Shown here: positions 51,262 to 63,891 of the stretch, in pieces
How the letters are laid out: every line of letters begins with the position of its first letter
How positions within the stretch are numbered: the first letter of the stretch is position 1
Source of the DNA: Elysia chlorotica
Taxonomy: Eukaryota; Mollusca; Gastropoda; Plakobranchidae
Direction: 5' to 3'
DNA length: 64,000 bases
Assembly (NCBI GenBank): GCA_003991915.1
Contig: RQTK01001094.1
Location: forward strand, 32,111 to 96,110
Notes under the pieces: generated by a model
Seen by the model: the letters and a program-made list of their open reading frames with translations, nothing else
What the model was told of the DNA's origin: nothing
The model's database searches: none
Made by a program: the position numbers and the translations under genes

Positions 51262-54200
51262 GTAAGTTTGCATGTTCCTATTCCTAAAAAGCTTTTCAGA
51301 ATTGTAAAAACAATCAATTTTCTGTTCAAGTTTGCAATTCTGCCAAAGCGAATTATATGGGAAAAAAAGACATTTTTCAGACAGAACTTGAAATCAATAA
51401 TGATGTCCCCTTTCCAAGTAAAACTTTTTAACAGGAACTAAAGTTCAATCATTTAAATTTAACCTTGATATTTCATTTCCACATGTTTTGGCTTTTTCAT
51501 TCATATTTTTAATTCAAACGAATACTTAGGTTTCTATTAGATGGCTGCAAAGAGGTAAGAATCAGGAGATCCCAATATAATTTTCTAAACCAGTGAAATG
51601 ATAAAAAATCAACTTTAGTCCACTTTAATTCTTAGTTTTTTCTTAGTATTAGTATGTCCTTTTCATCTCTTGGATTTAAACTTCACTTGACCACATCCTC
51701 TCCTCTTTGTTGTATAGCTGAGAACATGTACCAGTATGTACATTTAATATTCCCTTGTTGTTTATTGTGTTTTAAGTTGACATTTTGTGAACATTTCTTT
51801 GAGTAAATTTTAAAAATCTATTTTATATCACAGTACTTTTTTCACCTTGGTGGTATTTGCTGATCATTATTTTGCATTAGTTATCAAGAAAACAAGCATG
51901 CGTACATTAATCAGCAATAATGCCATGTGGGGTATGATCCACTTGCAACTGAGCTTTTGAAGTAATAGGAAAGTTTTGAAGCAGATTACTCGAAATAAAG
52001 TGAAAAATGCGTAACGGAACAGTTATAACTGCAGTTCACTAAACGGATTTGTTAATTAAAGCAGAAATGAGTTTGTACAGCAACTAGTGATATACACCTG
52101 TAGGTGTTTTTTCTTGGAACATCACTTTGGAGATTAATGAAAGAGTCCATAGCACACTTTAAAATTTAATCAAGTTACATTGATTGGAAAATTTTCAAGT
52201 GAATCCTTTGAAATTAATGATAACCTTGAATTCTCTTGTGTCACTCTATAACTGTTATGTCAATTCTCTTTTTTTTTCAAAATCAAACAAACCGTTTTTT
52301 GCATGTGACAATACTTCGTGCATTTTGTTCCTATAAATCTATTCCATTTATTTCAACCCCCTTCTGCTTTTTTCCCCATCATTTCTGCCCCTTTCTTCCC
52401 TAAGAACCATCTTATTTGGGATTTTGGCCCTGTCCACAATATTTAAACAACAGTTCTTTCAAATACATGTTGTGTATTCATGTGACAAAAGTCTAATGGG
52501 GGAAATATTGGTGGGTATATTCTGCCCTGCCTTCGCTGATGGAAGGTTTAAAGGTAACATTTCATACAGTCAGAGAACAAAATAAGTAAGATTTAGAACA
52601 TAATGTCATTTAATTTTATTGATTTGATGAAGAAAAAAATAGCAATTCACACTCACCTTCAAGTACGCTCTTATCAACATTTTAAATCGAGAATTGGGAA
52701 ATGGCGAAGGAAGGGTTCCAGTGATATATATTCATGTTACATGCCAACTTATTTAGCTTTGTGAAACAGAAAGAGAGAAAAAAAGAGGGGCAGTTTGCAT
52801 AACAATAGTCATCAAACAATCCTCTTGCAAAAGCCCACTACAGTCGTGAAGATTATTAATACAAGAAATTAAAGACATGCACAAGAAAATTGAATACATG
52901 TACAAGAAAATTGAATACATGTACAAGAAAATTGAATACAATTAAATACAGGGGAAAAAAGAATAACATTTTTTCGGTCTGGAATTGAAAATATTTGAGA
53001 ATAACAGAAAAAACAACAACAAAAGAACAAAAGAACGCAAGAGGAATCTCTCAATGCTTGCTGCCTTTAGAATAGGCGAGGCCTCGAGTGACTTATGACT
53101 TATGCGGAAATTAAATCCGTCAATCAAGCTGGAGGGACGTTCCCAGAGGCCGTTCTACCTTTATATTGAATGAATTCCCTCCTCCAACTAGTAATATACT
53201 TGATTCTTTTTCACAATATTCTTTCTACCCCGCCCCCACCCTCTTCTACCACTATAAAAATAAAAGTAAGAAAGAAACTGATAAAGTCTGGATGGAATCG
53301 ACTGCCAAATAGATGGAACATCGTGGATTATGATCGATATTTAAGACTTTAACGAAGCTGTGCTCAGACTATGCTAGTCCGTACTGACAGATGAACAGAC
53401 ACGTACTTGAAAGGAAACGGTTGGACGTGCAATAGTTCTCATTGATACAATGTAATATGATCAACGTAATAATCCCGAGACTCGTTGAAATCATGTGGAT
53501 TCTAGTATGATTCAAATGTCATTGGAAACTTTTAAGGGAATCTTAAGGGGCGTTTTATAATTTATAACAATTCTTTTAATCACCAGTTTAAGTTTCAACA
53601 AACACAAAATATAAAATGACCATAGAACTACACAGTATTACTTATCTACTAGATAATTTTTATATCAGCTGTTACACTGTATAGTTGCGGTACGGATATA
53701 GATACTCTAAAGTAATGGAAAATATCATTTACCTGGATGCGAAAACGGACTAAAATAAAAATAAAAAATGGTTATGCGGCCATGGATATGAATGAACACT
53801 TTATATCGGTTAAAGAAAACGCCGCTTTGTTTGCTTTCCGTCGCTACGTTTAATAATAATATCATCAAAATCGATGCACATGAGGTCTTTGTTATGATCA
53901 TATAAACCCAGGGGACGTAAAACGTATCAACGATTTTCTTTTGCTTTTCGCCAGTTCGACTAATATGCTTTGCACATAATTTCTATATTTTACACAAGCC
54001 CCCCTTTCCCCCCTTCCTTTTTTTTTTAAATAATAAAGAAAGAGAAACATTTGTTCCGGATAGCGTTTTTCAATGTTTAAAGACCCCCTAGATTTCCCAA
54101 AGAAACGTTTACGGTAAAAATGTATCAGCGACTCAGACACAGTGGAGTTCCTGTTCGACAGTACAGTGCTAAATGACTGAACCACCTCGCTCCGCTTTAA

Positions 54201-54845
54201 GAAACATGTGACCCTATATTTTTATCATTATGAGTATATGACACATAATGACTATATCTTGAAAGGATCTCCACCAACAGATTAAATAGAAGGTTGAGAT
54301 GTGATTACTGAATTACGAATTTCATTGTATGCGTATTGTTCGATTTCATCAATATTTGTTCAATTAACAGACATTTTTTGTGTGATAATGATTGATCTAT
54401 AAACGAAAGTTTCACTGGATGAAGGCTGATAACTTAACCCGATAAATATAATTATAGCTTTTCCAAATAGGATTGTGGACTTAAAAAAATGAAGTAGGGA
54501 AAACGAAAAAAAATATCTAGAGCGAAAACCCTTTTCATTCCCATGCGGTATAAGATACTTGAAGTATTCAGGCCTCCATAAAGCTTGGCTTTTTATAGAA
54601 TGTCTGCACGCGATTCATACCTTAAAAGTTTGTAAGTGCGTAGCCTATGTCACCCCTTGGCAGCGACGCCACGGTGCTTTGACACATAAGCTTATTTATA
54701 TCGCGGAATGACATTGATTTCACATGTCACCCTCTTGATGCGTTGGTGTGATATTCAAATAACAAACCCTATTTATTTCAGCATTTTAGCTCGACTTTGC
54801 CGCCTTGCTTTAACTTCAGAAAAACATAGTTAAATAGGTCATTTG
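51262..54845. other. Presumed NMNAT intron or intergenic sequence
   Basis: Apart from the minisatellite at 52875-52937 I see no supported feature. A 14-base stretch at about 51540-51553 bounded by perfect AG and GTAAGA sites was considered as a microexon, but its reading (K-W-L-Q-R) does not fit NMNAT. Confidence 0.4.
52875..52937. repeat. 21-bp minisatellite, three units
   Basis: Three head-to-tail copies of ACATGTACAAGAAAATTGAA plus T (the first has GC for GT). The length is divisible by three, so the minus strand shows a repeated MYSIFLY peptide in an otherwise meaningless frame. It lies in non-coding sequence downstream of NMNAT exon 3. Confidence 0.95.
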
Positions 54846-54960
54846 GTAGGAGACAAGGCTTGCCGACAGGATGTTCGAGGTTTGATCCTCTGTTGGTTGC
54901 CCATATATTAAGCTTTACAGACAAAGTCCACATCTTCGTGTAACTGTAGGATTCTTCGGG
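54846..54960 (+). mobile_element. Possible SINE head remnant
   Basis: A tRNA-like head (TTTGGTAGGAGACAAGGCTT) and box-B-like GAGGTTTGATCCTC are followed by TGTTGGTTGCCCA. The body is not clearly recognisable. Confidence 0.35.
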
Positions 54961-55366
54961 GGAAATTTTACCTATGTAAAAGTAATCAAAGTTTCCTTTG
55001 GTTGTCTTCGTTGTATTGGGACACAGTCATTATATTACACACCCCCTGGTCTAAGTGTAATAATATTATCATGTATGAAACACCAGTCAATGAGAGCAAC
55101 GCCTTCGTTGGTTATAATGTCACTGTTGGAGTGATATAGAGAACATGGTAGTCTATCGATAGAGGCACCGGACTCCTTAAAACGGCAACAAAGGCACACA
55201 AATAGTTGCAACAACCAAGCATCATCATCAACAACAAACAAACGTACACAAATAATTTCTGCCAAAAACCCCCCCACAAAAAAACAAAAAAAAAACAACA
55301 ACAGAAAAAAAAAACACGACAACAACAAAGAGAAGCACAAAAAAAAATAATTGCATCAAACAAACA

Positions 55367-55619
<253 letters not shown>

Positions 55620-57030
55620 CAAACAAACGCACAAAAATAATTACAACAAACAAAATACGACAAATAAATGGTAGACAGAAAGAAAAATAATGAACATCAT
55701 AAATGAAATGAAAAATTTATCAAGCTCTCTGAACTGGTTGCGAAAGTGGTTTTCTATGCAGAAATTTTATGTGGGATCAAATCTCCCGTTCAATTTTTAC
55801 TCACGCTTTTGTTTAGAAACATCAAATATTCACACCCAATAAGTTTTCAAATCCATCTTTTTTGCCGTGGCTTTTGTTTGATGAAGACAATTAGTTTTTT
55901 TTAAATGCATCTTTGAAATCCATGAAGTTAGGAAAAAATAATTCTATGGCAACCGGTTTTAGAAATGTCAAATTCATAACGTTTTTCCCCCACATTTGTT
56001 TCGGTCGAATGTCTGGATTTTTTTGTTAATAGCGTCATTGTACCACCGTTATTTAAACAAAAATTTAATTAAAGGACGGTTACGCGATACATAGGCTTAA
56101 TTTACATTTAAATCTAAATTCTTTCGCAATATCTTTGTGTAGGATACTAGCCAGTACTTCTGATGTGTTAAATGAATAATAAAAATGAGAAACCTTAATA
56201 AAAAGTGAAACTATTTTTCGAATACACAATACAGGCCATTTTTTCTGTCTCGCATTGTATTTTTACCACACATAGAAACACATGAAGTACATTAACATCC
56301 TTTTTTTTTAGTTTGACAGTATCGCTTTTTGCAGAAAATCTATGTGGACATCCTAAATTAAAAAAAAATCTAACTTAAACAAATGTAGCTTCTCATATTG
56401 CTATTGATTTTTTAAAATTAGACGATGTGAAAATAAGGACAGGCGTGAAACAAATTAGACATTGTTGTTCCATTGAAATTTCGCCGTACCAAATCATGCA
56501 ATTATATATATATATATATTTATATCTTTGAAAAACTGCTGACACCGGGCGAAACAAAAAATGGAATCTAGTTTCTTGTCGTATTTTCTTGATGATTTGG
56601 CTCTGAAATAGACATTAGACGTCTGAAAAATAATGCCGACACTGAGGAGTTGGGGCATGTCTAGATTGAATTCATTCGCCTCAGGGTATATTATTTTTCT
56701 TTCCCAGCAATGTAAGCATCGATGTCGTTTTTTGAAGTCTGTTTTGGAAATATCTCTAAAAACGTCTTCAAATTCAAAGTAAAACTTAGATCATCTTCTG
56801 CTCTTTTTTGTTCCCAGTAAAGTTAGTGAATCAAGGTTCAGTTCATATTCAATGGAACTGGCAACTTAGTTACTGTAAGCTATTATTAATTTCACTGTAG
56901 GTTTGCATGTGTTAGACAATATTTATTTTGAAGACAGCTAGTGGTATACCCTCTTTTGCTTTGGTATTCTTTGGCGTTCAGTGGTTCGACAAATTTGTAA
57001 TTTCAGATCTGCGAATCGAAGACTCGGAAG

Positions 57031-57261
57031 GGGGGCGATGTGGCTTCCGACACAAAAGGTCCGTGGTTCGAGCCCTGGCGATTTAACTCCCTACTGGTTG
57101 GGTTGGTATCGGTTTAATGTTACCGACTGAGACAGGGGTCATGGTATCCCCGCCTTGTCTCGTGTTTGGCAGCACATAAAATTGTCAGACGTCAGTCTTG
57201 GGGTCAGTCTACAATGTAGCCTATTTAGTGCTGATTTTAGGCGTTAAACTAAGTCAACTTC
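57031..57261 (+). mobile_element. SINE copy lacking box A
   Basis: Plus orientation, close to the 20056-20321 copy: GGGGGCGATGTGG then CTTCCGACACAAAAGG, box B GTGGTTCGAGCCC, and the full body to GCCTATTTAGTGCTGATT and GCGTTAAACTAAGTCAACTT. Against the reference about 19 bases between TGTGG and CTTCCGAC, including box A, are missing. The copy should be silent for RNA polymerase III. Confidence 0.85.
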
Positions 57262-57429
57262 TACTACTTCTACTATTTAAAGAATCGAGACATGCATACA
57301 TCGAATGTAATAGAGTGATGTAAGTATTATAAGGCGTAAGTGAAATGCGATCTTTCCGAGTACATGTATACCTCCAGAAACATGACCAGATGCCAAGTGC
57401 AGCAATCGCGATCAAATGTCTTTACACAC

Positions 57430-57570
57430 TCACGCACATGGGACGAGATTGGTCAGTCGGCAAAACGCCACGCTTTTAACGAGGAGGCTTCGAGTTCGCA
57501 TCTGGATCAGGCGTCTTGTTATCTATCGGTTCGGTCGGCGTTAGTATAATGTGACAGAGTTAAACCAAAG
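57430..57570 (+). mobile_element. Second tRNA-like SINE head
   Basis: GGTCAGTCGGCAAAACGCCA resembles a tRNA D-arm and GGCTTCGAGTTCGCATCTGG a box B region. It is followed by GTTCGGTCGGCGTTAGTATAATGTGACAGAG, equivalent to the GACACC...GTGACC body. It is diverged from the main family. Confidence 0.5.
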
Positions 57571-57704
57571 TTCTGGTATTTCCTATCTGTCTGCACTGAC
57601 TTAAATCATCAGGATTTAGTTTTGGTATCCGCCCATCAGATAACCACGTTGCTGATAATGGCCTAATGGCTGTTCATAAACCATAAAAACTAAGTGACCA
57701 TAAA

Positions 57705-57713
57705 CAAACAAAC

Positions 57714-57755
<42 letters not shown>
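57705..57755. repeat. AAC-rich microsatellite
   Basis: AAAC units followed by about 13 AAC units. Confidence 0.9.
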
Positions 57756-58365
57756 AAACCCATAAACAAACAACAGCAATAACTGAAATGTTGTGAGATT
57801 TCCTTTGTTTTTGCTATTGTTGGGATTATGATTCTCTGTCCCAAAGCCACTGCCGTTTAGAGTTCTCTATGATTATGGTGTAGGTTACTTGCTCATTAAT
57901 TGCTATTCAAGCACTTAATCCCATGGGATTTCAAGATAGGTGTGGCTTTGACTGTTTGCGCTGATACCATGAATTGTGTTGTAACGATTAGTTGTTAGTC
58001 GATGTTAGTCGATCTAGTGGTACATGGTTTTAATTACTTTATGAATACGGCGCTTAGTAATAGATATTAAAGTTGATGTATACTCAACGTCGCCCAGGGA
58101 GACAAAAGAGGTAATAAAATGAAGAAAAGCTGCTGTTCGTGAATGTTTTTGTAACCAACATGTCAACGGATATTTAATTCAAAGATTAATTTTGTATTCG
58201 CTCTTCCTCTATTTCGCATTCTGCTACACTCTACTTTATAAAGAAACGAACTTGAATAAGGCGGCAAAATGAATAGCGAGATCGCCAATAAAGTTGTTAA
58301 AAAGACTTTACAATTGGGTTGACTTGTAAAACTATAGACACTGCTATGCTTATAAATTCGCTGAT

Positions 58366-58558
58366 ATGGAACCGCTATTGAAAGCAAAGATTGTGTTATT
58401 GTCTTTGGGTCACAGTGGGGTCGGTGATACTGTTCTTGTATTTGGTACACTGGTGTTGATATTGGTGTCGCTACGTTGGTTGCGAAAATGCTTGGCTTGC
58501 ATTCCGCTCTTTCGATCTATATATTTCTTTAAATATCATAGTCAGGGTACGTTTGCTT
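58366..58558 (+). CDS. Weak candidate first exon with a membrane anchor
   Basis: An ORF starting MEPLLKAKIVLLSLGH has a strongly hydrophobic segment (LVFGTLVLILVSL, about residues 24-36) followed by basic residues (RWLRK), the layout of an N-terminal signal anchor. A good donor (CAG|GGTACG or CAGG|GTACGT) lies near its end at about 58546-58548, before the in-frame stop. No family is recognised and no partner exon was found, so it may be a chance frame. Confidence 0.2.
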
Positions 58559-58624
58559 AGTTTGTTGGAACGTGATAGTAGCTGTTATTATTTTAGTCAA
58601 CATTTTGTTGGTTTGCGATTTCGT

Positions 58625-59165
58625 TCTACCAACTATGCCAAACATAAAATTGCGCTTCTAAAAACAACATAGGAACCCAGCTATTTCAAAGGCGGATTAA
58701 CTGATCCCTGTAGCAGAAAATAGGCGAATTTTTGTTTTTTATCTTCAAATATCATTGGGAACCATGTTAAGTTGCCTCTTCCTATGGTTGATGCCTACGG
58801 AGGTAGACAACAAAAAATGCAACAGAAAGCCTTCACACCCAGACCGATGTGTCTCACTAGTACAGGACTAAAGCAGTCCACCAACTTTACCAAACATAAA
58901 ACTGCTCTCACGCTGCTAAAAAAGCAACAACATAGGAACCCAGCTAATTCAAACAGATGATTTACTGATCCCTGTAGCAGAAAGAGTTTTTTTTCTTCAC
59001 GAATATCATGGGGAACCATGTTAAGTTGCCTCTTCCTATGGTTGATGCCTACGGAGGTAGACAAAAAAAAAATGCAACAGAAAGCCTTCACACCCAGACC
59101 GATGTGTCTCACTACAGGACTACAACAGTCCACCCGCTTCCCAGAGCCTCATCAATCATTCACAC
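58625..59165. repeat. About 260-bp tandem repeat, roughly two units
   Basis: The block containing CATAGGAACCCAGCTA, CTGATCCCTGTAGCAGAAA, GGGAACCATGTTAAGTTGCC, GGTTGATGCCTACGGAGGTA and CCTTCACACCCAGACCGATG occurs at 58625-58887 and again offset by 256-263 bp, the last unit being partial. Frames are open on both strands through much of it, but there is no start/stop logic or family match. Confidence 0.85.
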
Positions 59166-59451
59166 GGTTATGTCAAAATATGGGCTCGCTCCAACCGTTC
59201 CTACGGCTGTTGACAACAGGCGACATGTCTACTCAATTAGAGCTGCTGCATTAACCCCTGTCCACCCTTTTTCTGGGTGGGGGCTATTTAGGTCTTAGGT
59301 ATTAATTAGTTAGGTATCCTCTCCAGTCGTTTGCTAATGAACGCTACAGCGAGAAGGCGGTGCAGCACGTAGATAATGGTGGGGAAGTGCATAACTGGAC
59401 CGTTTAATGTACGGTTGTAGTAGTGTTAAAGCATCAACTCTTTGTAGGAGG

Positions 59452-59707
59452 ATAAGTTGAGTTGGTTTAAGGTTTAACGTCCAACATCAGCACTATATAG
59501 GCTATATATTGTGGCCCCAAGAATGACGTCTGACAATTTTATGTGCTGCCACACACGATACAGAACGGGGATACCATGACTCCTGTCTCAGCAGGTCACA
59601 TTAAACTGACACCGACCCAACCAGTAGGGAGCGAAAGCACCAGGGCTCGAACCACGGATCTTTTACGCCAAAAGCCGATGTTCTACCCCAGGGCCACCAC
59701 ACCACCC
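59452..59707 (-). mobile_element. Young tRNA-derived SINE with 14-bp target-site duplication
   Basis: Minus-strand full-length copy: head GTGGTGTGGTGGCCCTGGG, box A GGCCCTGGGGTAGAACAT, box B TGGTTCGAGCCC, conserved body, tail at GAGTTGGTTTAAGG (plus). CTCTTTGTAGGAGG flanks it perfectly at 59438-59451 and 59708-59721. Confidence 0.95.
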
Positions 59708-61134
59708 CTCTTTGTAGGAGGGAAACTCTATGCTAGTCTCCTGGGTTCTAAAGGAGGATCCTATTTGGGTTGTGAGATCAGCCATCATCTGCACTAGCCT
59801 TTCATGCAGTAGATCTACAGAATTATATTACATGTACTATATACATGTGAATCTAAATCTTTTACTCAAGGCTACATACAAACAGCTTTAGATAGCGCGG
59901 CTCGAGATGTAACAAACAAATTAAAAGAAAAACCCAAACCTTGATTCATTGGATTGCGTCTCTTGTTTTCTAATAACGTTAGCTGTGATCATTGAAATAC
60001 TCGTTTTCAGCTGCCCCTTCTTTATTAATACATATACACTGCGGCGTGCTATACAATCTATTGAGAACAAAACAATAACGTTAATACAAAATCCTTAACC
60101 CTTTTGTTTGAAAGTTAGCACTAGTTTGGTATTGTTGCTAATTTGAGGTCTTCTGTGGGAAATACATACTTGTTGTCCTAATCCTGTTGTGTTAGTTGAA
60201 TTTTTCGGTAACAACATCTACATACATTAACATGATGCGGTGATTGCTGTTTGTTGTTTTATCGATGTTTTTTTCAACTTTGAGGAGCAGTGTATTTTAT
60301 CCATTTAGAACCAGTAGCCAATGCAATGTGAGTGTGGTATAAGTTATAATGTTCTGTTATGCAATGGCCATAACCACCTGGAATGCATACAACTTTAATT
60401 CTTAGATAGACATTATTCGAAACGAAATCTGGGGATATATTTCCCAGTTGTACCATTCTGGTCTTGCTTTGCATCCGTTAGTATCTCGATTCTATTTGCT
60501 TGGCCACCTGTTTAGACGGCGTTTCTCGATGTTGCTTTAGTCACGACTAGAATCAATATCGCCCACCCAGCGCGGTTGACGGTTTCTTTCACGCTGCTCT
60601 CCCCACCCCCCACTCTAAATCAGTACTGTCTGCTGGGCCAAGCATTTTAGTGACCCTTGCATTGTTTAGCGGCTATCGATTCTCTATCGTCAAATAATGA
60701 AACCAATGGATAACGTCGTATTTTTTATTATATCGAATGAATCAAAGAATGAAAATCACAGCATGAAAGCATCTCGTTTAAAAATTCAGTCGCCATAGCA
60801 ACCGGTTCTTTTAATCTTTAGTGTTGGTCGGAGCTGGCCTTTTGGTTATATCAGGCCGCCGGAATGCCTTTGTAGTCAAGGCTTTTAAGTTTGAACCAAA
60901 CATCGCACAGTTGAGGTTAAAATAGTGAATACTATGTGCAGCTTTAAATCAATACACGACTCTATTCTCTTTAAAACCACTGGGCGACCACGCTGTAATA
61001 TGCCGATGATGACAACACTGGAAACTAATCTACCGGCCATGGAATAATTAATCTTTGTTCGGAGAAGCGAAGCTCTCTCTTAGCCCTAGTTCAACGTCTC
61101 CTTGGTCACATGAAAAGTTCTATACGGCGATGGG

Positions 61135-61290
61135 ACCTTAGAGCGATATACCCGACACCGGGACTTAGCCTGTCTCACTATACTGACACCGACTCACTCG
61201 AACAGTAGGTAAAACGCTGCTGCTAAAGCGGAGGGTCGAACCACGGATCCACTGCGTATGAGGCCTATGCTCTAACCACAGCGCCCCCTC
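61135..61290 (-). mobile_element. SINE head and proximal body fragment
   Basis: Minus strand: GGGGGCGCTGTGGTTAGAGC (box A-like), box B GGTTCGACCCTCC, then GAGTGAGTCGGTGTCAGTAT and GTGAGACAGGCTAAGTCCCG. It stops before the distal body. A-rich low-complexity sequence follows at 61300-61500. Confidence 0.65.
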
Positions 61291-61613
61291 TCCTCCCCCC
61301 AAAAAAAACACGCAAAACAAAAAAAAACAAACAACAAACAAAACAAAACAAAACAAAACAAAAAAAACAAACAATCCAAAAAACAACAAACAAAACAGCA
61401 ACAACAACACCCCCCCCCTAAAAAAAAATAAAAAATAAAAATAAACCAACAACAACAGCAATTACAATAACAACATCAACATCAAAACAATAAATAAGTA
61501 AATTAGTACATGCAACACAATAAAACACAAAATAAATATATAGATGAAAATGAATAACAATATATATATTTTTTTGAAGTTGTGGAATCGAATGGCTCTC
61601 AAATCCCCCTATA

Positions 61614-61705
61614 GTACCCAGGAGTTGTAAACCTAAAGAGCTAACATCCCCCACACAGAGTACCCAGGAGTTGTAGACCTAAAGAGCTAACATCCCCCAC
61701 ACAGC
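61614..61705. repeat. 46-bp tandem duplication
   Basis: Two adjacent units starting GTACCCAGGAGTTGTA and ending CCCCCACACAG, with two substitutions. Confidence 0.95.
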
Positions 61706-61720
61706 GACCAGGGGACACAA

Positions 61721-61987
61721 TCAATCCTGCGGTGGACCCGCCGATGTGCTTCCGTTCAGATCCCTAATGGCGTCCGCCTGTACAGAGTTTATCAGTTTTA
61801 CGAGCGCGCTGATCCCGGCCACAATAATAAATAGTGTTAGAGCCCTGTCATTTCGACATCCGCACACTTCTTCACCCACGCCTCCAATATTGATTCCGGC
61901 ATTTAATGAGGAGAGGAAAAAAAATAACAATAACAGAAAACCAACAACAAAACAGTATGGACCCTGCCAGCCATCAAAATCGGGCAT
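61721..61987 (-). CDS. Weak candidate exon of a small multi-pass membrane protein
   Basis: The minus-strand frame reads YCFVVGFLLLLFFFLSSL (hydrophobic), then GINIGGVGEEVCGCRNDRAL and TLFIIVAGISALVKLI (second hydrophobic segment), then a polar tail. The pattern of a helix, a short loop with a single Cys-x-x-x-Arg region and a helix with IIVAG recalls TMEM272-like proteins, from memory only. No clear splice acceptor or donor brackets it, and part of the first helix overlaps T-rich simple sequence. It could be a gene exon, a relic, or chance. Confidence 0.25.
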   Translation of the reverse strand: MPDFDGWQGPYCFVVGFLLLLFFFLSSLNAGINIGGVGEEVCGCRNDRALTLFIIVAGISALVKLINSVQADAIRDLNGSTSAGPPQD

Positions 61988-62595
61988 ATAGGTAAATTAT
62001 TATGAGCATTTTTTCCCCTTCTAAATTTGGTCTGCACACTGCGGACACTTCTTGACTTAACAGACGTATTGCATTAAATTAGTGTAGCTCTGTGGTAAGA
62101 ACTCCGTTAATTATTATAGACATTCAGAAGGTGTGTTGATATTAATTATCCCCTTTGATCTTGACGGAATAGAAGACTTAGAGGTAGAATTTCAAGTGAA
62201 AATAAATACCGTTTTGTTAATCTCATTTTAAGAACTAAACGAACTGCTTCTATAGCCTGCTGCCGCCGTAGAGGTTAGTTACAGAAATGGAACGGAGGAA
62301 CTGGTGATGAAAGACAGATAAAGACAGACAGACACACAAGCAGACGGATAGATAAATAGAAACATATAGAAAGGTGGATAGATATACGGATAAACTGAGA
62401 TACATTTATAAAGACAGGCACACAACACAAACACGTCCGTAATGAAGTAATATCCGTTTTAGATTCCTCTATAAATAGGTCTATTTAACAGAAATGCAAA
62501 CTCGAAACATAACATTCTCTGACTGCGCACCATCATGACTTTCATGAAAAGGGTGTTAAATATGATAGATGACGACGATAGATACATGTTACATC

Positions 62596-62642
62596 GATAG
62601 AATTAAATTCAAGTACATCATGTACTTGCATTTAGTTCTATC
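62596..62642. repeat. Near-perfect 47-bp palindrome (hairpin)
   Basis: Left arm 62596-62618 and right arm 62620-62642 are 23 bases each around a single C. 21 pairs are Watson-Crick, one would be G-U in RNA and one is a mismatch. The arm centre is AAGTACAT/ATGTACTT. Confidence 0.9.
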
Positions 62643-63436
62643 AAAGAGGAATCTATCATCTGCGACAATTTAATCGTGGGCGTCATCATTCACATAGTCA
62701 AAGAGTCTAGCAACCACAGTGAAAGGAGCTACATGTACATAATAACTAACCAGCTCTGGTCTGTCCAGCGTCGGAGAATAGTCGTATGTACTATTCGAGA
62801 ATTTTATTAGAAGATAGATCGATAGATTTTGAGTTTATCTACTGTAGAAAATGTTGTTTTTGAGTTACACAAACCAAAAAACGTGGAGTAATAAAAGATG
62901 ATACTGTTTATTTATAAAGTGTTAGTTAAACTATAAAAAAGGAAGGAAACGGACACGGGTACTTGTAATGTAAGAAGTATTAGTGTTGTCCGGTCCTACA
63001 TTCGAAGCACGATGTTTTAAGCTGACTTCATTTCAATGGTCGATTATAATACTGATTTATGTTATGGTGAAAGACTTTCAAATATTTGTGTCTACCACAC
63101 TTTAAGTGAATTAGTGTGGAAAATGTTACCTGTAAAAATGCGGAATTTTAGAATGACACCTACGGCTACAAAGGGCGGACGAGGCGTTTATTGCCCGTGA
63201 CGTAGGTTTTTGAAAGAAAATAGTGCCAGGGACACGACTTCACCTCCATTGAATTTTACAACCTTGCTGTTTCAACTTAAACGGCGAGTTCGGTTTACTG
63301 AATTGGCTGTCACGATTCGCAAGCTTCATTTTCCCCTTCCTTTGAAATGTTTATATTAGAAATATAAAAGACATATTATGATCTTCATCCTTCTTGCATA
63401 TTTCATGCACACGTTCAGTTAAAAAAACCCACCCAC

Positions 63437-63437
<1 letters not shown>

Positions 63438-63470
<33 letters not shown>
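63438..63470. repeat. AC dinucleotide microsatellite
   Basis: About 15 AC units after a CCCACCCACC lead. 62643-64000 contains no recognisable gene. Confidence 0.9.
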
Positions 63471-63474
<4 letters not shown>

Positions 63475-63853
63475 CAACAACTAAAAAACATCTAACAGTT
63501 GAGTCCTGTTCTTTATGTGTGTCAATTAAAATTATTTTTTTTTTACCTATACTACAGCCTTATCGTAATCGTGCGTTGGAGGCCAATTTAAAAAAAACCA
63601 ACCTTGACTGTAAATGTAATCTCCTCTTGAATGGTCCCCATTATGTTTTATTTGCAACGCTCTGTTTTTTCTCTCCTTTTCAGCTCTTAGTTTGTTGTTT
63701 TTAATGGTTCTAATTTCTTTTCCTTTTAACAACAGGCAATAAATGTATGTCCTTTTCATTTGATCAATTCTTTTTTACACCCTTTCTGTCTGCACCAGAT
63801 AACCTTATGCACTGGACTGCTTTTTCTTCTTCTTTCTGAATATCTTAATTCAA

Positions 63854-63856
<3 letters not shown>

Positions 63857-63889
<33 letters not shown>
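63857..63889. repeat. AC dinucleotide microsatellite
   Basis: About 16 AC units, followed directly by a short TC run. Confidence 0.9.

Positions 63890-63891
<2 letters not shown>

Noticed and set aside
51540..51553. Possible 14-nt NMNAT microexon between perfect AG and GTAAGA sites
   Set aside because: Its reading in the required phase (K-W-L-Q-R) does not match the NMNAT block expected after exon 3.
58795..59133. 112-codon minus-strand frame with repeated Cys-Cys-Phe motifs
   Set aside because: It is produced by the 260-bp tandem repeat read twice; there is no family match.
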